Positions 18,072 through 27,667 of a stretch of DNA of 64,000 nucleotides are shown piece after piece. Made by a program: the position numbers and the translations under genes. The notes under the pieces are model-generated. The model was not told where the DNA came from and made no database searches. It saw only the letters and a program-made list of their open reading frames with translations. Origin of the DNA: Flavobacteriales bacterium (lineage in GTDB: Bacteria > Bacteroidota > Bacteroidia > NS11-12g > UBA9320). The stretch is taken from positions 434,001 to 498,000 of the forward strand of contig JACJZT010000003.1 of assembly GCA_020635455.1 (NCBI GenBank), written 5' to 3'. Position 1 is the first letter of the stretch, and each line of letters opens with the position of its first letter.

Positions 18072-18079
18072 TAACTTTG
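18072..18079 (+). promoter_or_regulatory. Probable -7 element TAACTTTG before the ABC exporter operon
   Basis: TAACTTTG ends 8 nt before the ATG at 18088 of the ATPase gene. Confidence 0.5.
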
Positions 18080-18087
18080 TTCACATT

Positions 18088-18990
18088 ATGTCTTTGTTAG
18101 AAATTAAAGAGGTTTCGAAAATTTACACAAACCATAAGGCTCTTGATCATGTGAGTTTAAAGGTTCCCAAAGGAAGTATATACGGTTTATTAGGCCCAAA
18201 TGGAGCCGGCAAAACTTCTCTTATCAGGATCATTAACCAGATAACAGCACCCGACACTGGTTCGCTTTATTTTAATGGTGAAGCGCTAAGCGAAAAACAT
18301 ATTTATAAGATCGGTTATTTGCCTGAAGAAAGAGGATTGTATAAAAAACAACCGGTCTGGGACCAGATACTCTATTTCGCCCAACTCAAGGGACTTTCTA
18401 TTTCTGAAGCAAAGCAAAAGACCCTGTACTGGCTCAAAAAATTCGATATCCTCAGTTGGAAACAAAAAAAGGTTGAAGAATTGTCAAAAGGCATGCAACA
18501 AAAGATACAGTTCATCATAACGGTGCTCCATGAACCGGAACTGCTGATCCTCGACGAACCTTTTTCAGGATTTGATCCTCTTAACGCAGACCTTATAAAG
18601 GAAGAAATTAAAGGAATGAGGGCTCGTGGAACGACCATTTTATACAGCACTCACCGTATGGAAAGCGTCGAGGAAATTTGTGATTACATCTGCCTGATAA
18701 ATAAATCCAAAAAAATATTGGATGGAAGTGTTAAGGAAATAAAAACAGCCGGTAAACAACATCATTTCGAACTGGTTTTTGAAGGCAGGTTGCCGGAATG
18801 GATTTCAGAGCCGGAAAGCCTGTCTGAAGAAGAGGGTAAAACAAAAGTGGTGTTTAAAGCAGAAAATATGGATCGTTCCGAAATTATCAAAAAACTTGCT
18901 AATGAAGTAAATATATGGTCTTTCAGAGAATTGATCCCTTCCATTCATCAAATTTTTATTGAAAAAGTAAAGGAGGCTCAGCATGCATAA
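18088..18990 (+). CDS. ABC transporter ATP-binding protein (NatA-like)
   Basis: A 300-residue ABC ATPase. Walker A is GPNGAGKTS near residue 36, the Q-loop region GYLPEERGLYKKQPVWDQ near 90, the signature ELSKGMQQKIQFI near 137, Walker B LLILDEPFSGFDP near 155 and the H-loop YSTHRMESVEE near 190. The C-terminal 80 residues form a DUF4162-type accessory domain seen in NatA-like exporters. It overlaps the permease gene by 8 nt, forming a two-gene exporter. NatAB homologues export Na+ or other cations, but related pairs move other substrates, so the substrate is inferred only by family. Confidence 0.94.
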   Translation: MSLLEIKEVSKIYTNHKALDHVSLKVPKGSIYGLLGPNGAGKTSLIRIINQITAPDTGSLYFNGEALSEKHIYKIGYLPEERGLYKKQPVWDQILYFAQLKGLSISEAKQKTLYWLKKFDILSWKQKKVEELSKGMQQKIQFIITVLHEPELLILDEPFSGFDPLNADLIKEEIKGMRARGTTILYSTHRMESVEEICDYICLINKSKKILDGSVKEIKTAGKQHHFELVFEGRLPEWISEPESLSEEEGKTKVVFKAENMDRSEIIKKLANEVNIWSFRELIPSIHQIFIEKVKEAQHA

Positions 18991-20266
18991 GATCTGGTTG
19001 ATAACAAAAAGAGAATTTTTGAGCAGGGTTAAAAAGAAATCCTTTATCGTAATGACCCTTCTGGGACCAATTCTTATTGGTTTGTTTTATGCAATTATAA
19101 TAGGATTAGCCATAAACCAGAAAACCGGTGAAAAGGTCAAGAAAATTGCCGTAGTGGATAAAAGTGGTTTGTTTAACGGTAAACTAAACAATCCATCTAA
19201 AGTTGAATACGAGTTCTATCTTGAAGAAGCTTCAAAGTCACCGGATGAAATTTTTGCATGGTTGATCATACCTGAGGATTTTACTCTTGATAACCCAAAA
19301 CAAATTGTTTTCAAATCGACAGAATCCATCACTCTTGACCTACAGGGACGTGTTGCAAATTCAATTGAAGCTTCCGGAAAAAACATGCTTTTGATGCAAA
19401 AAGGAATTCGACAATCCTTTCTTGACAGTTTAAGCATGAAGGTAAATATAAAAACACTCGAAATAGATGCTTCGGGAGCATTGAAATCCTCGAGAGCTGA
19501 AGTAAACTTTGGCCTGGGGGTGATCTTCGCCTTTATCATTTATTTCTTTATATTCTTATATGGAGTGCAGGTAATGCGGGGTGTGATGGAGGAAAAAACA
19601 AATCGCATCGTTGAGATCATCGTATCGTCGGTAAAACCTTTTCAGTTAATGATGGGAAAGATACTGGGAATTGCTATGGTTGGATTAACACAGTTTTTGA
19701 TCTGGGTCGTTTTTACCATAGGAATAACCAGCATTGTTTCTGTGTTTATGGTTGGTGGAAGTACGGGTGAATTGCAGGAAATTGCAAACCAGAGTCAGCA
19801 AAATGCAGGAGTTTCCCCAATTATGGAAGCAATACTGAGTTTAAATCTTGGATTTTACCTCGTCATCTTTGTTTTTTACTTTTTGTTTGGCTATTTGCTT
19901 TACAGTTCAATGTTTGCAGCTATTGGTTCGGCAGTCGACAGCGAGTCGGATACCCAGCAATTTATGTTACCGGTTACCATCCCGTTGATTTTAAGTTTTG
20001 CAACCAGTTTTTCGATCCTTGGTTCGGATCCAAACGGAGGCCTGGCAAGCTTTATGTCTATATTTCCTTTGACATCCCCCATTATCATGATGGTTCGACT
20101 TCCTTTTAATCCTCCGGTCTGGGAATTGATCGCATCCATGGTGGTTCTTATTGCCACCTTTCTGGTATTCACCTGGCTGGCAGGAAGGATCTACAGGGTC
20201 GGGATTTTGATGACCGGAAAGAAGCCGACTTACAGGGAGTTGTTTAAATGGATGCTTATGAAGTAA
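18983..20266 (+). CDS. ABC-2 type transporter permease (NatB-like)
   Basis: A 427-residue permease. One N-terminal helix (SFIVMTLLGPILIGLFYAII) is followed by a large extracytoplasmic domain of about 140 residues, then about five more helices with GVQVMRGVMEEKTNRIVEII, the conserved coupling segment of ABC-2 permeases of the NatB/DUF3526-like group. It pairs with the ATPase that overlaps it upstream. No third component follows: the next gene encodes an unrelated secreted protein after a 130-nt gap. Confidence 0.92.
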   Translation: MHKIWLITKREFLSRVKKKSFIVMTLLGPILIGLFYAIIIGLAINQKTGEKVKKIAVVDKSGLFNGKLNNPSKVEYEFYLEEASKSPDEIFAWLIIPEDFTLDNPKQIVFKSTESITLDLQGRVANSIEASGKNMLLMQKGIRQSFLDSLSMKVNIKTLEIDASGALKSSRAEVNFGLGVIFAFIIYFFIFLYGVQVMRGVMEEKTNRIVEIIVSSVKPFQLMMGKILGIAMVGLTQFLIWVVFTIGITSIVSVFMVGGSTGELQEIANQSQQNAGVSPIMEAILSLNLGFYLVIFVFYFLFGYLLYSSMFAAIGSAVDSESDTQQFMLPVTIPLILSFATSFSILGSDPNGGLASFMSIFPLTSPIIMMVRLPFNPPVWELIASMVVLIATFLVFTWLAGRIYRVGILMTGKKPTYRELFKWMLMK

Positions 20267-20419
20267 ATACTTAAAGTGTATTCATTTCAAAGTAGTTATT
20301 TTTCGCAGTATCACTGGCATTTCAGATACTAATTATCTTATTTCAGAACAAAAACAGGAAGGTCTTTGTCCTTGTAAAAACATTTTTTTATAAATTCGAT
20401 GCAATTAATTACTCAAGAA

Positions 20420-20908
20420 ATGAAAAATAAAAAAAATGCAAATTCCCTGTTGTCATGGCTTCTAATGACTCTGACAATTGGTTTAAGTTCATTTGTGAAT
20501 GCAAATGACCATGGTCAAAAAAATGAAAGATCCAATTCGGGATCTGCGGTTACACTAAGCACCGGAGAAGAAGAGTCGGACTGGGTTCTCGGTAAGGAAG
20601 TTAGCAATGTTGAGTGTTACTACAAAATTGTAAGCTGCGATGGCATGCCTGCTGTATTGCTGAAATTCAACAACAAAAACAGCGGGAATGTGAAGATCAC
20701 CTGGGAAAATTCCTACGAGGAAACTACAGGTGTATTTGAAGATTTTAACGGCATTCAGGAATTTGTGCTTCAATCAGGCGAATCGGATGAAGTGGACTGC
20801 AACAGTGTTGCAGGGCCAAATGTCATTACACATTTTAGGATCGCCCCCCATCGTGCAGTCAATTTAACCAATTATTCGTTTAAAAACGTTCAAGTTCATT
20901 TACTATAA
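20420..20908 (+). CDS. Secreted protein of unknown function
   Basis: About 162 residues with a signal peptide (MKNKKNANSLLSWLLMTLTI then GLSSFVNAND). The mature part is small, acidic and beta-rich, with paired cysteines (VECYYKIVSCDG, then DEVDCNS) that could form a disulphide, and the stretch VLLKFNNKNSGNVKITWENS looks like an immunoglobulin-like strand pair. No family is recognised. An earlier in-frame ATG at 20399 adds 7 residues; the later one is preferred because it gives a normal n-region. It ends 11 nt before the start of the broken surface-protein gene, so the two may have been one transcription unit. Confidence 0.6.
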   Translation: MKNKKNANSLLSWLLMTLTIGLSSFVNANDHGQKNERSNSGSAVTLSTGEEESDWVLGKEVSNVECYYKIVSCDGMPAVLLKFNNKNSGNVKITWENSYEETTGVFEDFNGIQEFVLQSGESDEVDCNSVAGPNVITHFRIAPHRAVNLTNYSFKNVQVHLL

Positions 20909-20919
20909 TTCCAAATCTT

Positions 20920-23861
20920 ATGAAAATATATACTAAAATATTAAACAGCTTAAAATTATTCTCTCTGGCAACACTTGTAGTGCTGTCATCAGGATTGGCA
21001 AATAACTTATTTGCCCAGGGATCTGACAGTAAGGGAAAGGAATTCCTGGATCATGTTCAATGGAAATCTTTTCTACGCCAACACTTCCAACTGTTTATTA
21101 CTTCCTTGATGGGTTATTTCCCGGTACGGTAAAAGGAAGCACCTTTTGCCGATATTATCTTACAGTGACTGCAAATGCAATCACAAAATGGTAGACTTCA
21201 GCCTCCTTTGGCTACCCACTCCAGTGATACGGATAATAAAGGTATCAACATCATTGCAATGATGACATTACAGTATACGGTTCAAACAGGTCACCTGGGT
21301 AACCTGATGCGTTATTGGCTTCTTCAACGATGCTGTCCTGGGTAATGCCTAGATAATGACCTTTAATAACGTAAATATTGTTAACGGAGTTCAATTGGGT
21401 ATTGTTGCCACAGAAGATACTACAACTGTTACTACGATTCTTCCGAAAACAAGTTAAATTATTCAGCAGGTGTTCCTTTTAATATTGCCGCACAAAGGCC
21501 AATCTTATGAACTACATACAAACGCAGCTCCCAAGTAAGAGACCTGGACTGGCACTTCTTTGGTAACTTCCAGAGATAAACCCATTGGCGTAGAGCGGGT
21601 CGGCTTAATGTGCAAAACATTCCGGGGTGCATATACTCACAGATCATCTTTGTGAAATGATGTTCTCCCTTAAGTACCTTTGGTACGAATTTCTCTGTAC
21701 TGTACCCTTGCCACTCAGAACCGCAGGTGACACCTGATTCATGGCTTCGAAGATAACACAGTGGTTACCATAATGGCGTTGCCCAAAGTGCCATTAATGC
21801 AGGGAAGCTTATTCAAGCCAGTTTACACTATGTCTGTAATCACCCCGATAAACCAATTTTGGCATGCCAGTTTTCAAACAGTACCTCAGTTGATGGGGGT
21901 ACTTTCAGATCCTTTTATGTTGCTGGGTCCCACCACTTGAACAATTTCTTGCTACACTTAGAACACCTTCAGGTTTTACCACCCATTACATCAACTCCAT
22001 CGCACCCAATAGCGTAGTCGGATCCTCACCTTGATGGAGTTTCTGTGCCATCTGGGCCCTTACGCCTATTGGAAGCTCTGTTATTCAGGAGCCCAGCTTC
22101 GTTTCGAACGCCCCACATAATCTGCCGCCTCATTGCCATTTTGAGCATTTCAATATGGTACGAAAACCAATGGTCTTATGGTTATCCTGGTGGGCAAGCC
22201 TTTCAGCTGTGGCAAACCGTATATACCCCTTGAACCACACCTCCTATTGACGATGAAGATATTGGTGTTCAAAAATGTTTATTTCAACCGTGTGACCGAT
22301 GACAGCAGTAATGCAGTATCAGTATTCGGGTCAGATATTGAGCGATTTGGAGTGAATGGGCCATTGCTAATTTTCGGCTGCCACCCAATTCAAGTGGTAT
22401 TTTTGACTATTGCTACACCGGTGCTGTCACAGGAAATGATACCATAGTTGCTACCGCCGGAAAAAACCTGAAAGATATTTCCCCATCATGACCTGACTTC
22501 TGCACTCCTCCGAGTGTTACGACATGTCCGGCAGATATTTACAAGAGTTCATCCATTCCGGTTATTGTAAACTACAATTTTCATCCACCGGAAGTCAAGG
22601 ATCGCTTATTGGTTAGTGAATTTGTGCAGCAAACTGTTGATCCGGAGCGGAACTGGTTCAGGATCTGCATTTAATGTTGGGGGTCACCAATGCTAAAATA
22701 TTCATTGATAATGCTTGTGGTGAGGATATTGTGAATTTAGTAACTGCTACCTCCAACAGGTTGCGGAGGAGCACCTGTTGACAGCAATAATTCACATAGC
22801 GGAAATGTAATTCTTCAAACACAATCAGACTGTAATGCTTTTATAAATACACATCAGCCAAATCAGGTAATAAATTACCAAGATCATTGGAGATTTGACT
22901 ATTGACGGCTCAAGTTCAACTGACCCAATTAATGATTTGTGTAATCTTAGCTTTATAAGATGTATAGGAAATGTCTGGATTAAGATTTTACCCAATTGGG
23001 AATCCTACAGACTTAAAAGACTCGGTCTTTTGAGTTGTGTTAATGGCTCAATGAAAATAAAATAATTGTTCGGAGCTCGTTGAGATAGAACCGTAGCCTT
23101 GAGCCTCGGTAGGTCATCAGGAAATTAATTCAAAATACAATGCATTAAAAATATCTTGGATTCACTTAAAACGCTAACCACTTTTTGTTTTAGAAATACA
23201 AGTTGAAGAAATGTTTATCCACTGAAATAACAACATTTACATCTACTGGAAATACAAATTTTGTTAATATAGTACGAAGGCAGCTGGAACACATCCCAGT
23301 CTTTACCATGAACTTTTAGCAGGATCGTCAATGTAAATGGTACCTAATTTGGTTGATAATGACAATCCCGGGGTTGGTAAATTTTGACAACATTTTCCCA
23401 AGTCTTATTAGTATATCAGGAAGTGTTTGCTAACAAGAACGACTACTTTGCTTAGTGTTGTGCTGCGTTAATCGCACAGTTGGAAATAAGGTAATATCAG
23501 AAGTAATAAAGGAGATTGTTATGACCTCAAATTACCTGCTGTTCTTGTACCTTTTGTTTTTCTGTTTAAACATGGAAGCCGACCAATGCTTGTTAACTAT
23601 GACATGTTTAATGATCTTAGCATCAACCCATCGCCTAATAATGGTACTTTTGAACTCCATGTTATTACTACACAGGAAGGTATCCTAAATATTACCATTA
23701 CGGATATGGTAGGCAGAGAAGTTTACCGAACCTCAAAAGACGTTCAGGAAGATGTGTACATTCCGATCAATATGGATAATGCTGCGGAAGGTCAATATAT
23801 CCTTAAGGCAGAATTGAATGGAAAGGTTCAGTACAGAAGGCTGATGATCACGAACAAATAA
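20920..23861 (+). pseudogene. Frameshifted T9SS surface protein (IgGFc-binding-like N-terminus, type A sorting domain)
   Basis: A signal peptide (MKIYTKILNSLKLFSLATLV) and a complete type A sorting domain at 23586-23861 bracket 2.5 kb where the frame changes constantly. Reading across frames recovers ordered protein: KGKEF then WIMFNGNLFYANTS, KGINIIA, DITVYGSN, PDAFIGFFNDAVLGNA, GGTFSDPFMLLG, FTTHYINSIAPN. These follow the IgGFc-binding N-terminal domain. A Big-like segment (FDYCYTGAVTGNDTIVATAG) comes next, then the module shared with the next two genes (SGNVILQTQSDCNAF, DPINDLCNLS). Many breaks look like single-base losses, for example NK(R)NIR near 23490, where CGT reads GT. Either real decay or a locally poor consensus is possible; neighbouring genes are intact. 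Confidence 0.8.
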
Positions 23862-23881
23862 GCTTTATTTAATACTTTTTA

Positions 23882-23917
23882 AAAAAAGCCGCTTTCTATT
23901 GTTGAAGGCGGCTTTTT
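23882..23917 (+). terminator. Rho-independent terminator after the broken surface-protein gene
   Basis: GCCGCTTTC and GAAGGCGGC arms around TATTGTT, with A-run before and T-run after. Nearly the same hairpin stands behind the two intact paralogues (27330 and 29500), so the tail was duplicated with the genes. Confidence 0.85.
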
Positions 23918-24000
23918 ATTTGCCAGGTTCTTTTTTTTTAGAATAAACGACCGCTACTGAATAAAAAGTACTCATTTTGCATTTATGTTATTTTTTTATT

Positions 24001-24027
24001 CAGTCGCCAGTATTTTGAAGGTGGCTG
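24001..24027 (+). repeat. Decayed REP copy
   Basis: CAGTCGCC at the left and GGTGGCTGAAG at the right keep the outer stem, but the centre (AGTATTTTGAA) has lost the AGATGCAGG core. It occupies the same place behind a terminator as the intact copies at 27405 and 29576. Confidence 0.5.
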
Positions 24028-24393
24028 AAGTAAGGATAACACACCCCGGCCATTCCTTTCTTTCAGGCTTTCCTTCCATTCATACTTTTATTAAAGTAGT
24101 GAAGAAAATAAGTCCTTCACAAACATTAACAACGTGTTACTTTCAATAAAAATCAAATAATCTTAATTAAAATTTTATTGCCATTTTTTGTCATATTTGA
24201 TTCAGGCCTATATAGCTTCCATTACCCTGAATTCGTATGAAAAATATGTAATAAGTGCATATAGCGGTCTTTATTCACGGTTATGATTTCATTACATAAT
24301 TCTGACATTCGTATACAAAACAACCGTTTTTAGAACAAAATCGACAAATTTTTAATTAATAGCCTATACTTTTATCGAACTAAAATTCTAATT
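24028..24393 (+). other. Intergenic stretch before the second surface-protein gene
   Basis: About 366 AT-rich bases holding the probable promoter region of the next gene. A near match to the -7 element (TACTTTTA, around 24366) lies about 20 nt before the ATG. No ORF, RNA gene or other repeat was recognised. Confidence 0.4.
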
Positions 24394-27303
24394 ATGAAAA
24401 AAAACAACCAAATCACAAGGCCAATTTTTCATAGAAGTTTAAACAGGCTTTTATGGAAAGGCGATCAAAACCTTTATTCAATTCCAAGCCAGATCAAGAA
24501 TTTTTTTATTCTTCTTTTTATTGGATTATTATTCTTTAATCCATTAGATACCATGGCTTCTCATTATCGTTATGGTCAGATTTCCTGGCAAAAGATCAAC
24601 AACTCGACCAACCAGGTTGAATTTACCATAACCCAGGGCTGGAGAATGAGTGCTTTCTTTTCGGGAACACCAGCTTTAGGAACCAATACAACTGCTACTT
24701 CATCTCTGGTTTTTGGTGATGGGTCAACAAATGCAGCCATAATTCTAAAGGTTACTTCCGTTAATGCTGCTGAGGATTGGTTTGTCGGAGAAATGAAGAT
24801 TACCCATACTTATTCCACAAATGGAAATTTCACTGCTTATTTTAGTTCCTGTTGTAGAATAGGGACTTTACAAGATGGGGCAGCTAACGGCAGTTTTAGA
24901 AGCTCTACCATAGTAAACATTGGTACAACAAATAACTCGCCAACCTCCACCATTCCTGCCATCATCAGTTTACAAACCGGCCTTTCTGCTGCGGCTTTTA
25001 CCATCCCGGGTGCAGATCCTGACGGGGATACTTTAAGATGGCGTAAAGCAAACTCCGGCGATATTTTGATCAACCCGTCACCAAAGTTCAGTGTTGATTC
25101 CTTTGGAAAAGCCACCTTTAATACAACCGGCCTTTCCATAGGAGCTCTATATGTTGCTGCTGCAGTGATCAGCGATCAGACTTCCAACACTATGGTAGAT
25201 TTTATTGTGAAAATTGTAGGTCAATCCACACCGCCTCAATTTGACTATACGGTTACCCCTACAAATGGATTTTCATATAAGGTACCTCCTAATACCAATA
25301 TTTCATTTAATGTCAAGGCATTTGATACCGATAATGGAGCAACCGTTTCTTTATCAGCGGTGGGTGTTCCAATCGGTGCAACATGGTCGCCGGGTGCTGC
25401 TGCAAATCCGGTTACAACCGCTTTCAGCTGGACTCCTACAAGTACAGACCTTGGCTCGAGAATCATAACCTTTACAGCTCAGGATGACAATGGTGTACAA
25501 ACACAAACTTCAGTAACCATTACAGTAAGTCTTGACCCACTTTTTGATTTTCCTCCAACCCCTAACACCTTGATCGTAAGAGAGCCGGGGTCTAATATGA
25601 ACTTCACTGTACAAGCACATGATCCGGATACCAACGATAATGTTACCATCAATAAACTTGAAGGCAGAAATAATTCAGGAAGCGTTGTTCCAATCAGTAA
25701 TTCCTTATACAATGGAGTTTCTTTTTCATTACCAACCACGCTTGGAAACCCAACCAGCGGTGTGTTCTCCTGGACGCCTGACAATCCTTCCTGGGGTATG
25801 CGAAATCTCATATTTACGGCAGAAGACACTTATGGAGACAAAGCTACACATGAAGTTTCAGTTATTGTTAATACGACTCCAACCATCTTGTCAACTGCTC
25901 CAAATACCGCCTGTGTTGGAAACCAGTTTGTTTACAACTTTATGGCTCAGGATACAGATATGGTGTATGGCGATTATCTTGAACTTCACGATGTAAATTT
26001 ACCTTCATGGTTAACCTTTGTTGATAATGGAGATGGAACGGGGAGTTTAACCGGAACTCCCACCATTTCCGACACCGGGACATATTCATTCAGTATTCAT
26101 GTCGAGGATTCCTTTCATCACGTAAATGTTGGAGGTGCACCTGAACAAGATATCACGTTGCAAGTGATGGTATGTGGTAATTGTGGTGGGTTGCCTGCCA
26201 GCGCCAATGTACATACAGGCAATGTTGTCATCAATACTCAAACACAACTCGATCAATTCCTCGGTAATAACAATGATGCCAATCAAGGTAAAGTGTTTAC
26301 ACAAGTTGATGGAAATTTAACCCTAAATGGCGATGATGCCAATGACCCGATAACCGATCTTTGTAACCTACGTGGTCTGGTTGATGTTACCGGTTATTTC
26401 CACATTAATTCTTTTAACAAGAATGGAAATCCAACCGATCTTTCAGACCTTGCTTTACTGAGAACCATAGGTGGTGGTTTTAAAATTACTGGCTGCAGTG
26501 AGTTCTTGTTTGCTTACCTATACAGTTTGCAAACGGTTGGAGGTGAAATTTCCGTGCAGGCCAATGTCAATCTTAAGGCATTGGTTATGGACAGCCTCAA
26601 AAGTGTAGCTTCAACCTTAAGTGTTCGAAACAATCATAGAATTGAAAAAATGTATTTCTCAAGATCGGCAAGTTCTTTCAACTTTACAGGAAACAAAAAT
26701 TATCTGAACATATTTAATAATGGCAGACAGTCTGCTAATCCATTGGTAATCGACTTAAAAAAGGTCACCACTATAAATGGAAACATGCAGTTTTCGAATA
26801 ACGATAATACCGGAGTCAGCAACCTGGATGACATTCTTACCAATTTGAGTTCGATCAGTGGTTCGATGTCCGTCAATAATAATCAGTATCTTGCACAATG
26901 TTGCGTTGCGGTGAACTGCACTGTAGGTAACAAACGAAATGTGCGAAACAATACGGGAAATTGTAAAGATCTAAATACTGCTCAAAACGCTTGTACAAAC
27001 CTTAATAACAAGCGAGGTGGCCGTCCTTTGATGGTTAACGATGACATGTTCACCGACCTAAGCATCAACCCATCCCCCAATAACGGTACTTTTGAACTTT
27101 ATGTAAATACTTTACAAGAAGGAACAATAAATATTACGGTAACAGATATGCTGGGTCGTGAGGTTTACCAAACTTCGAAAGACGTTCAGGAGGATGTTTA
27201 CATACCCATCAATATGTATAATGCTTCGGAAGGACAGTACATTCTGAAAGCTGAATTGAATGGAAAGGTACAGATCAGACGATTGATGATTTCGAATAAA
27301 TAA
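24394..27303 (+). CDS. Large T9SS surface protein with Ig/cadherin-like domains, shared module and type A sorting domain
   Basis: A 969-residue exported protein. A long cytosolic leader precedes the signal helix (residues 35-55), and the mature protein begins SHYRYGQISWQ, an opening seen in other Bacteroidota surface proteins. Residues 60-180 include FGDGST and SSCCRIG; 180-280 and 285-500 hold three Ig/cadherin-like domains with ADPDGDTLRW, FDTDNGA, HDPDTNDN calcium-type loops; 510-625 is a putative-Ig (He_PIG) domain with LPSWLTFVDNGDGTGSLTGT. From about 630 comes the module shared with its two neighbours (HTGNVVINTQTQLDQFLGNN, DPITDLCNLRG, FNFTGNKNY), repetitive and receptor-L-like. The last 80 residues (DLSINPSPNNGTFELYV to RRLMISNK) are the type A sorting domain. 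Probably an adhesin. Confidence 0.87.
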   Translation: MKKNNQITRPIFHRSLNRLLWKGDQNLYSIPSQIKNFFILLFIGLLFFNPLDTMASHYRYGQISWQKINNSTNQVEFTITQGWRMSAFFSGTPALGTNTTATSSLVFGDGSTNAAIILKVTSVNAAEDWFVGEMKITHTYSTNGNFTAYFSSCCRIGTLQDGAANGSFRSSTIVNIGTTNNSPTSTIPAIISLQTGLSAAAFTIPGADPDGDTLRWRKANSGDILINPSPKFSVDSFGKATFNTTGLSIGALYVAAAVISDQTSNTMVDFIVKIVGQSTPPQFDYTVTPTNGFSYKVPPNTNISFNVKAFDTDNGATVSLSAVGVPIGATWSPGAAANPVTTAFSWTPTSTDLGSRIITFTAQDDNGVQTQTSVTITVSLDPLFDFPPTPNTLIVREPGSNMNFTVQAHDPDTNDNVTINKLEGRNNSGSVVPISNSLYNGVSFSLPTTLGNPTSGVFSWTPDNPSWGMRNLIFTAEDTYGDKATHEVSVIVNTTPTILSTAPNTACVGNQFVYNFMAQDTDMVYGDYLELHDVNLPSWLTFVDNGDGTGSLTGTPTISDTGTYSFSIHVEDSFHHVNVGGAPEQDITLQVMVCGNCGGLPASANVHTGNVVINTQTQLDQFLGNNNDANQGKVFTQVDGNLTLNGDDANDPITDLCNLRGLVDVTGYFHINSFNKNGNPTDLSDLALLRTIGGGFKITGCSEFLFAYLYSLQTVGGEISVQANVNLKALVMDSLKSVASTLSVRNNHRIEKMYFSRSASSFNFTGNKNYLNIFNNGRQSANPLVIDLKKVTTINGNMQFSNNDNTGVSNLDDILTNLSSISGSMSVNNNQYLAQCCVAVNCTVGNKRNVRNNTGNCKDLNTAQNACTNLNNKRGGRPLMVNDDMFTDLSINPSPNNGTFELYVNTLQEGTINITVTDMLGREVYQTSKDVQEDVYIPINMYNASEGQYILKAELNGKVQIRRLMISNK

Positions 27304-27329
27304 TCCTTATTTTAAATCTTTAATAAAAG

Positions 27330-27364
27330 AGCCGCTTTCACTTGTTGAGGGCGGCTTTTTTTTT
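27330..27364 (+). terminator. Rho-independent terminator after the second surface-protein gene
   Basis: GCCGCTTTC / GAGGGCGGC arms around ACTTGTT followed by a T-run. Together with the stretch to 27667 it fills a 364-nt gap that also holds a REP copy and the promoter region of the next gene. Confidence 0.85.
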
Positions 27365-27404
27365 GCGAAATGGATCCATGAAGTTAAGTTATGTTAAGAT
27401 ATAT

Positions 27405-27431
27405 CAGTCACCTGCAAGATGCAGGCGACTG
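27405..27431 (+). repeat. REP copy behind the second surface-protein gene
   Basis: A full-length copy: CAGT, the 19-nt core CACCTGCAAGATGCAGGCG, then ACTG. The 30 nt in front (TGAAGTTAAGTTATGTTAAG and on) recur before the copy at 29576, so gene tail, terminator and REP were duplicated as a block. Confidence 0.85.
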
Positions 27432-27667
27432 AAGTATGAATAATACACCTCAACCACCCTTGTCAGTCAGTCTTTTCAATCGCACGTCTGCTGAACATGG
27501 TCTTTCGATAAGCTGGAATTGAATTTAGAGTCAATTATATTTAATATTAATTTTAATCAAATACATGACTATGATCCTGTTTTGAAAAAAAATATTGTAA
27601 TTTTTTGTCAATATTTTATATTGCGGAAATTTTTGACATTTACCCTTAAACACTTAATCTAACTACT

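Noticed and set aside
22045..22447. Two small open frames inside the broken surface-protein gene
   Set aside because: They are frame fragments of one long degenerate coding region, with pieces such as the YGYPGGQAFQ segment belonging to the IgGFc-binding-like domain.
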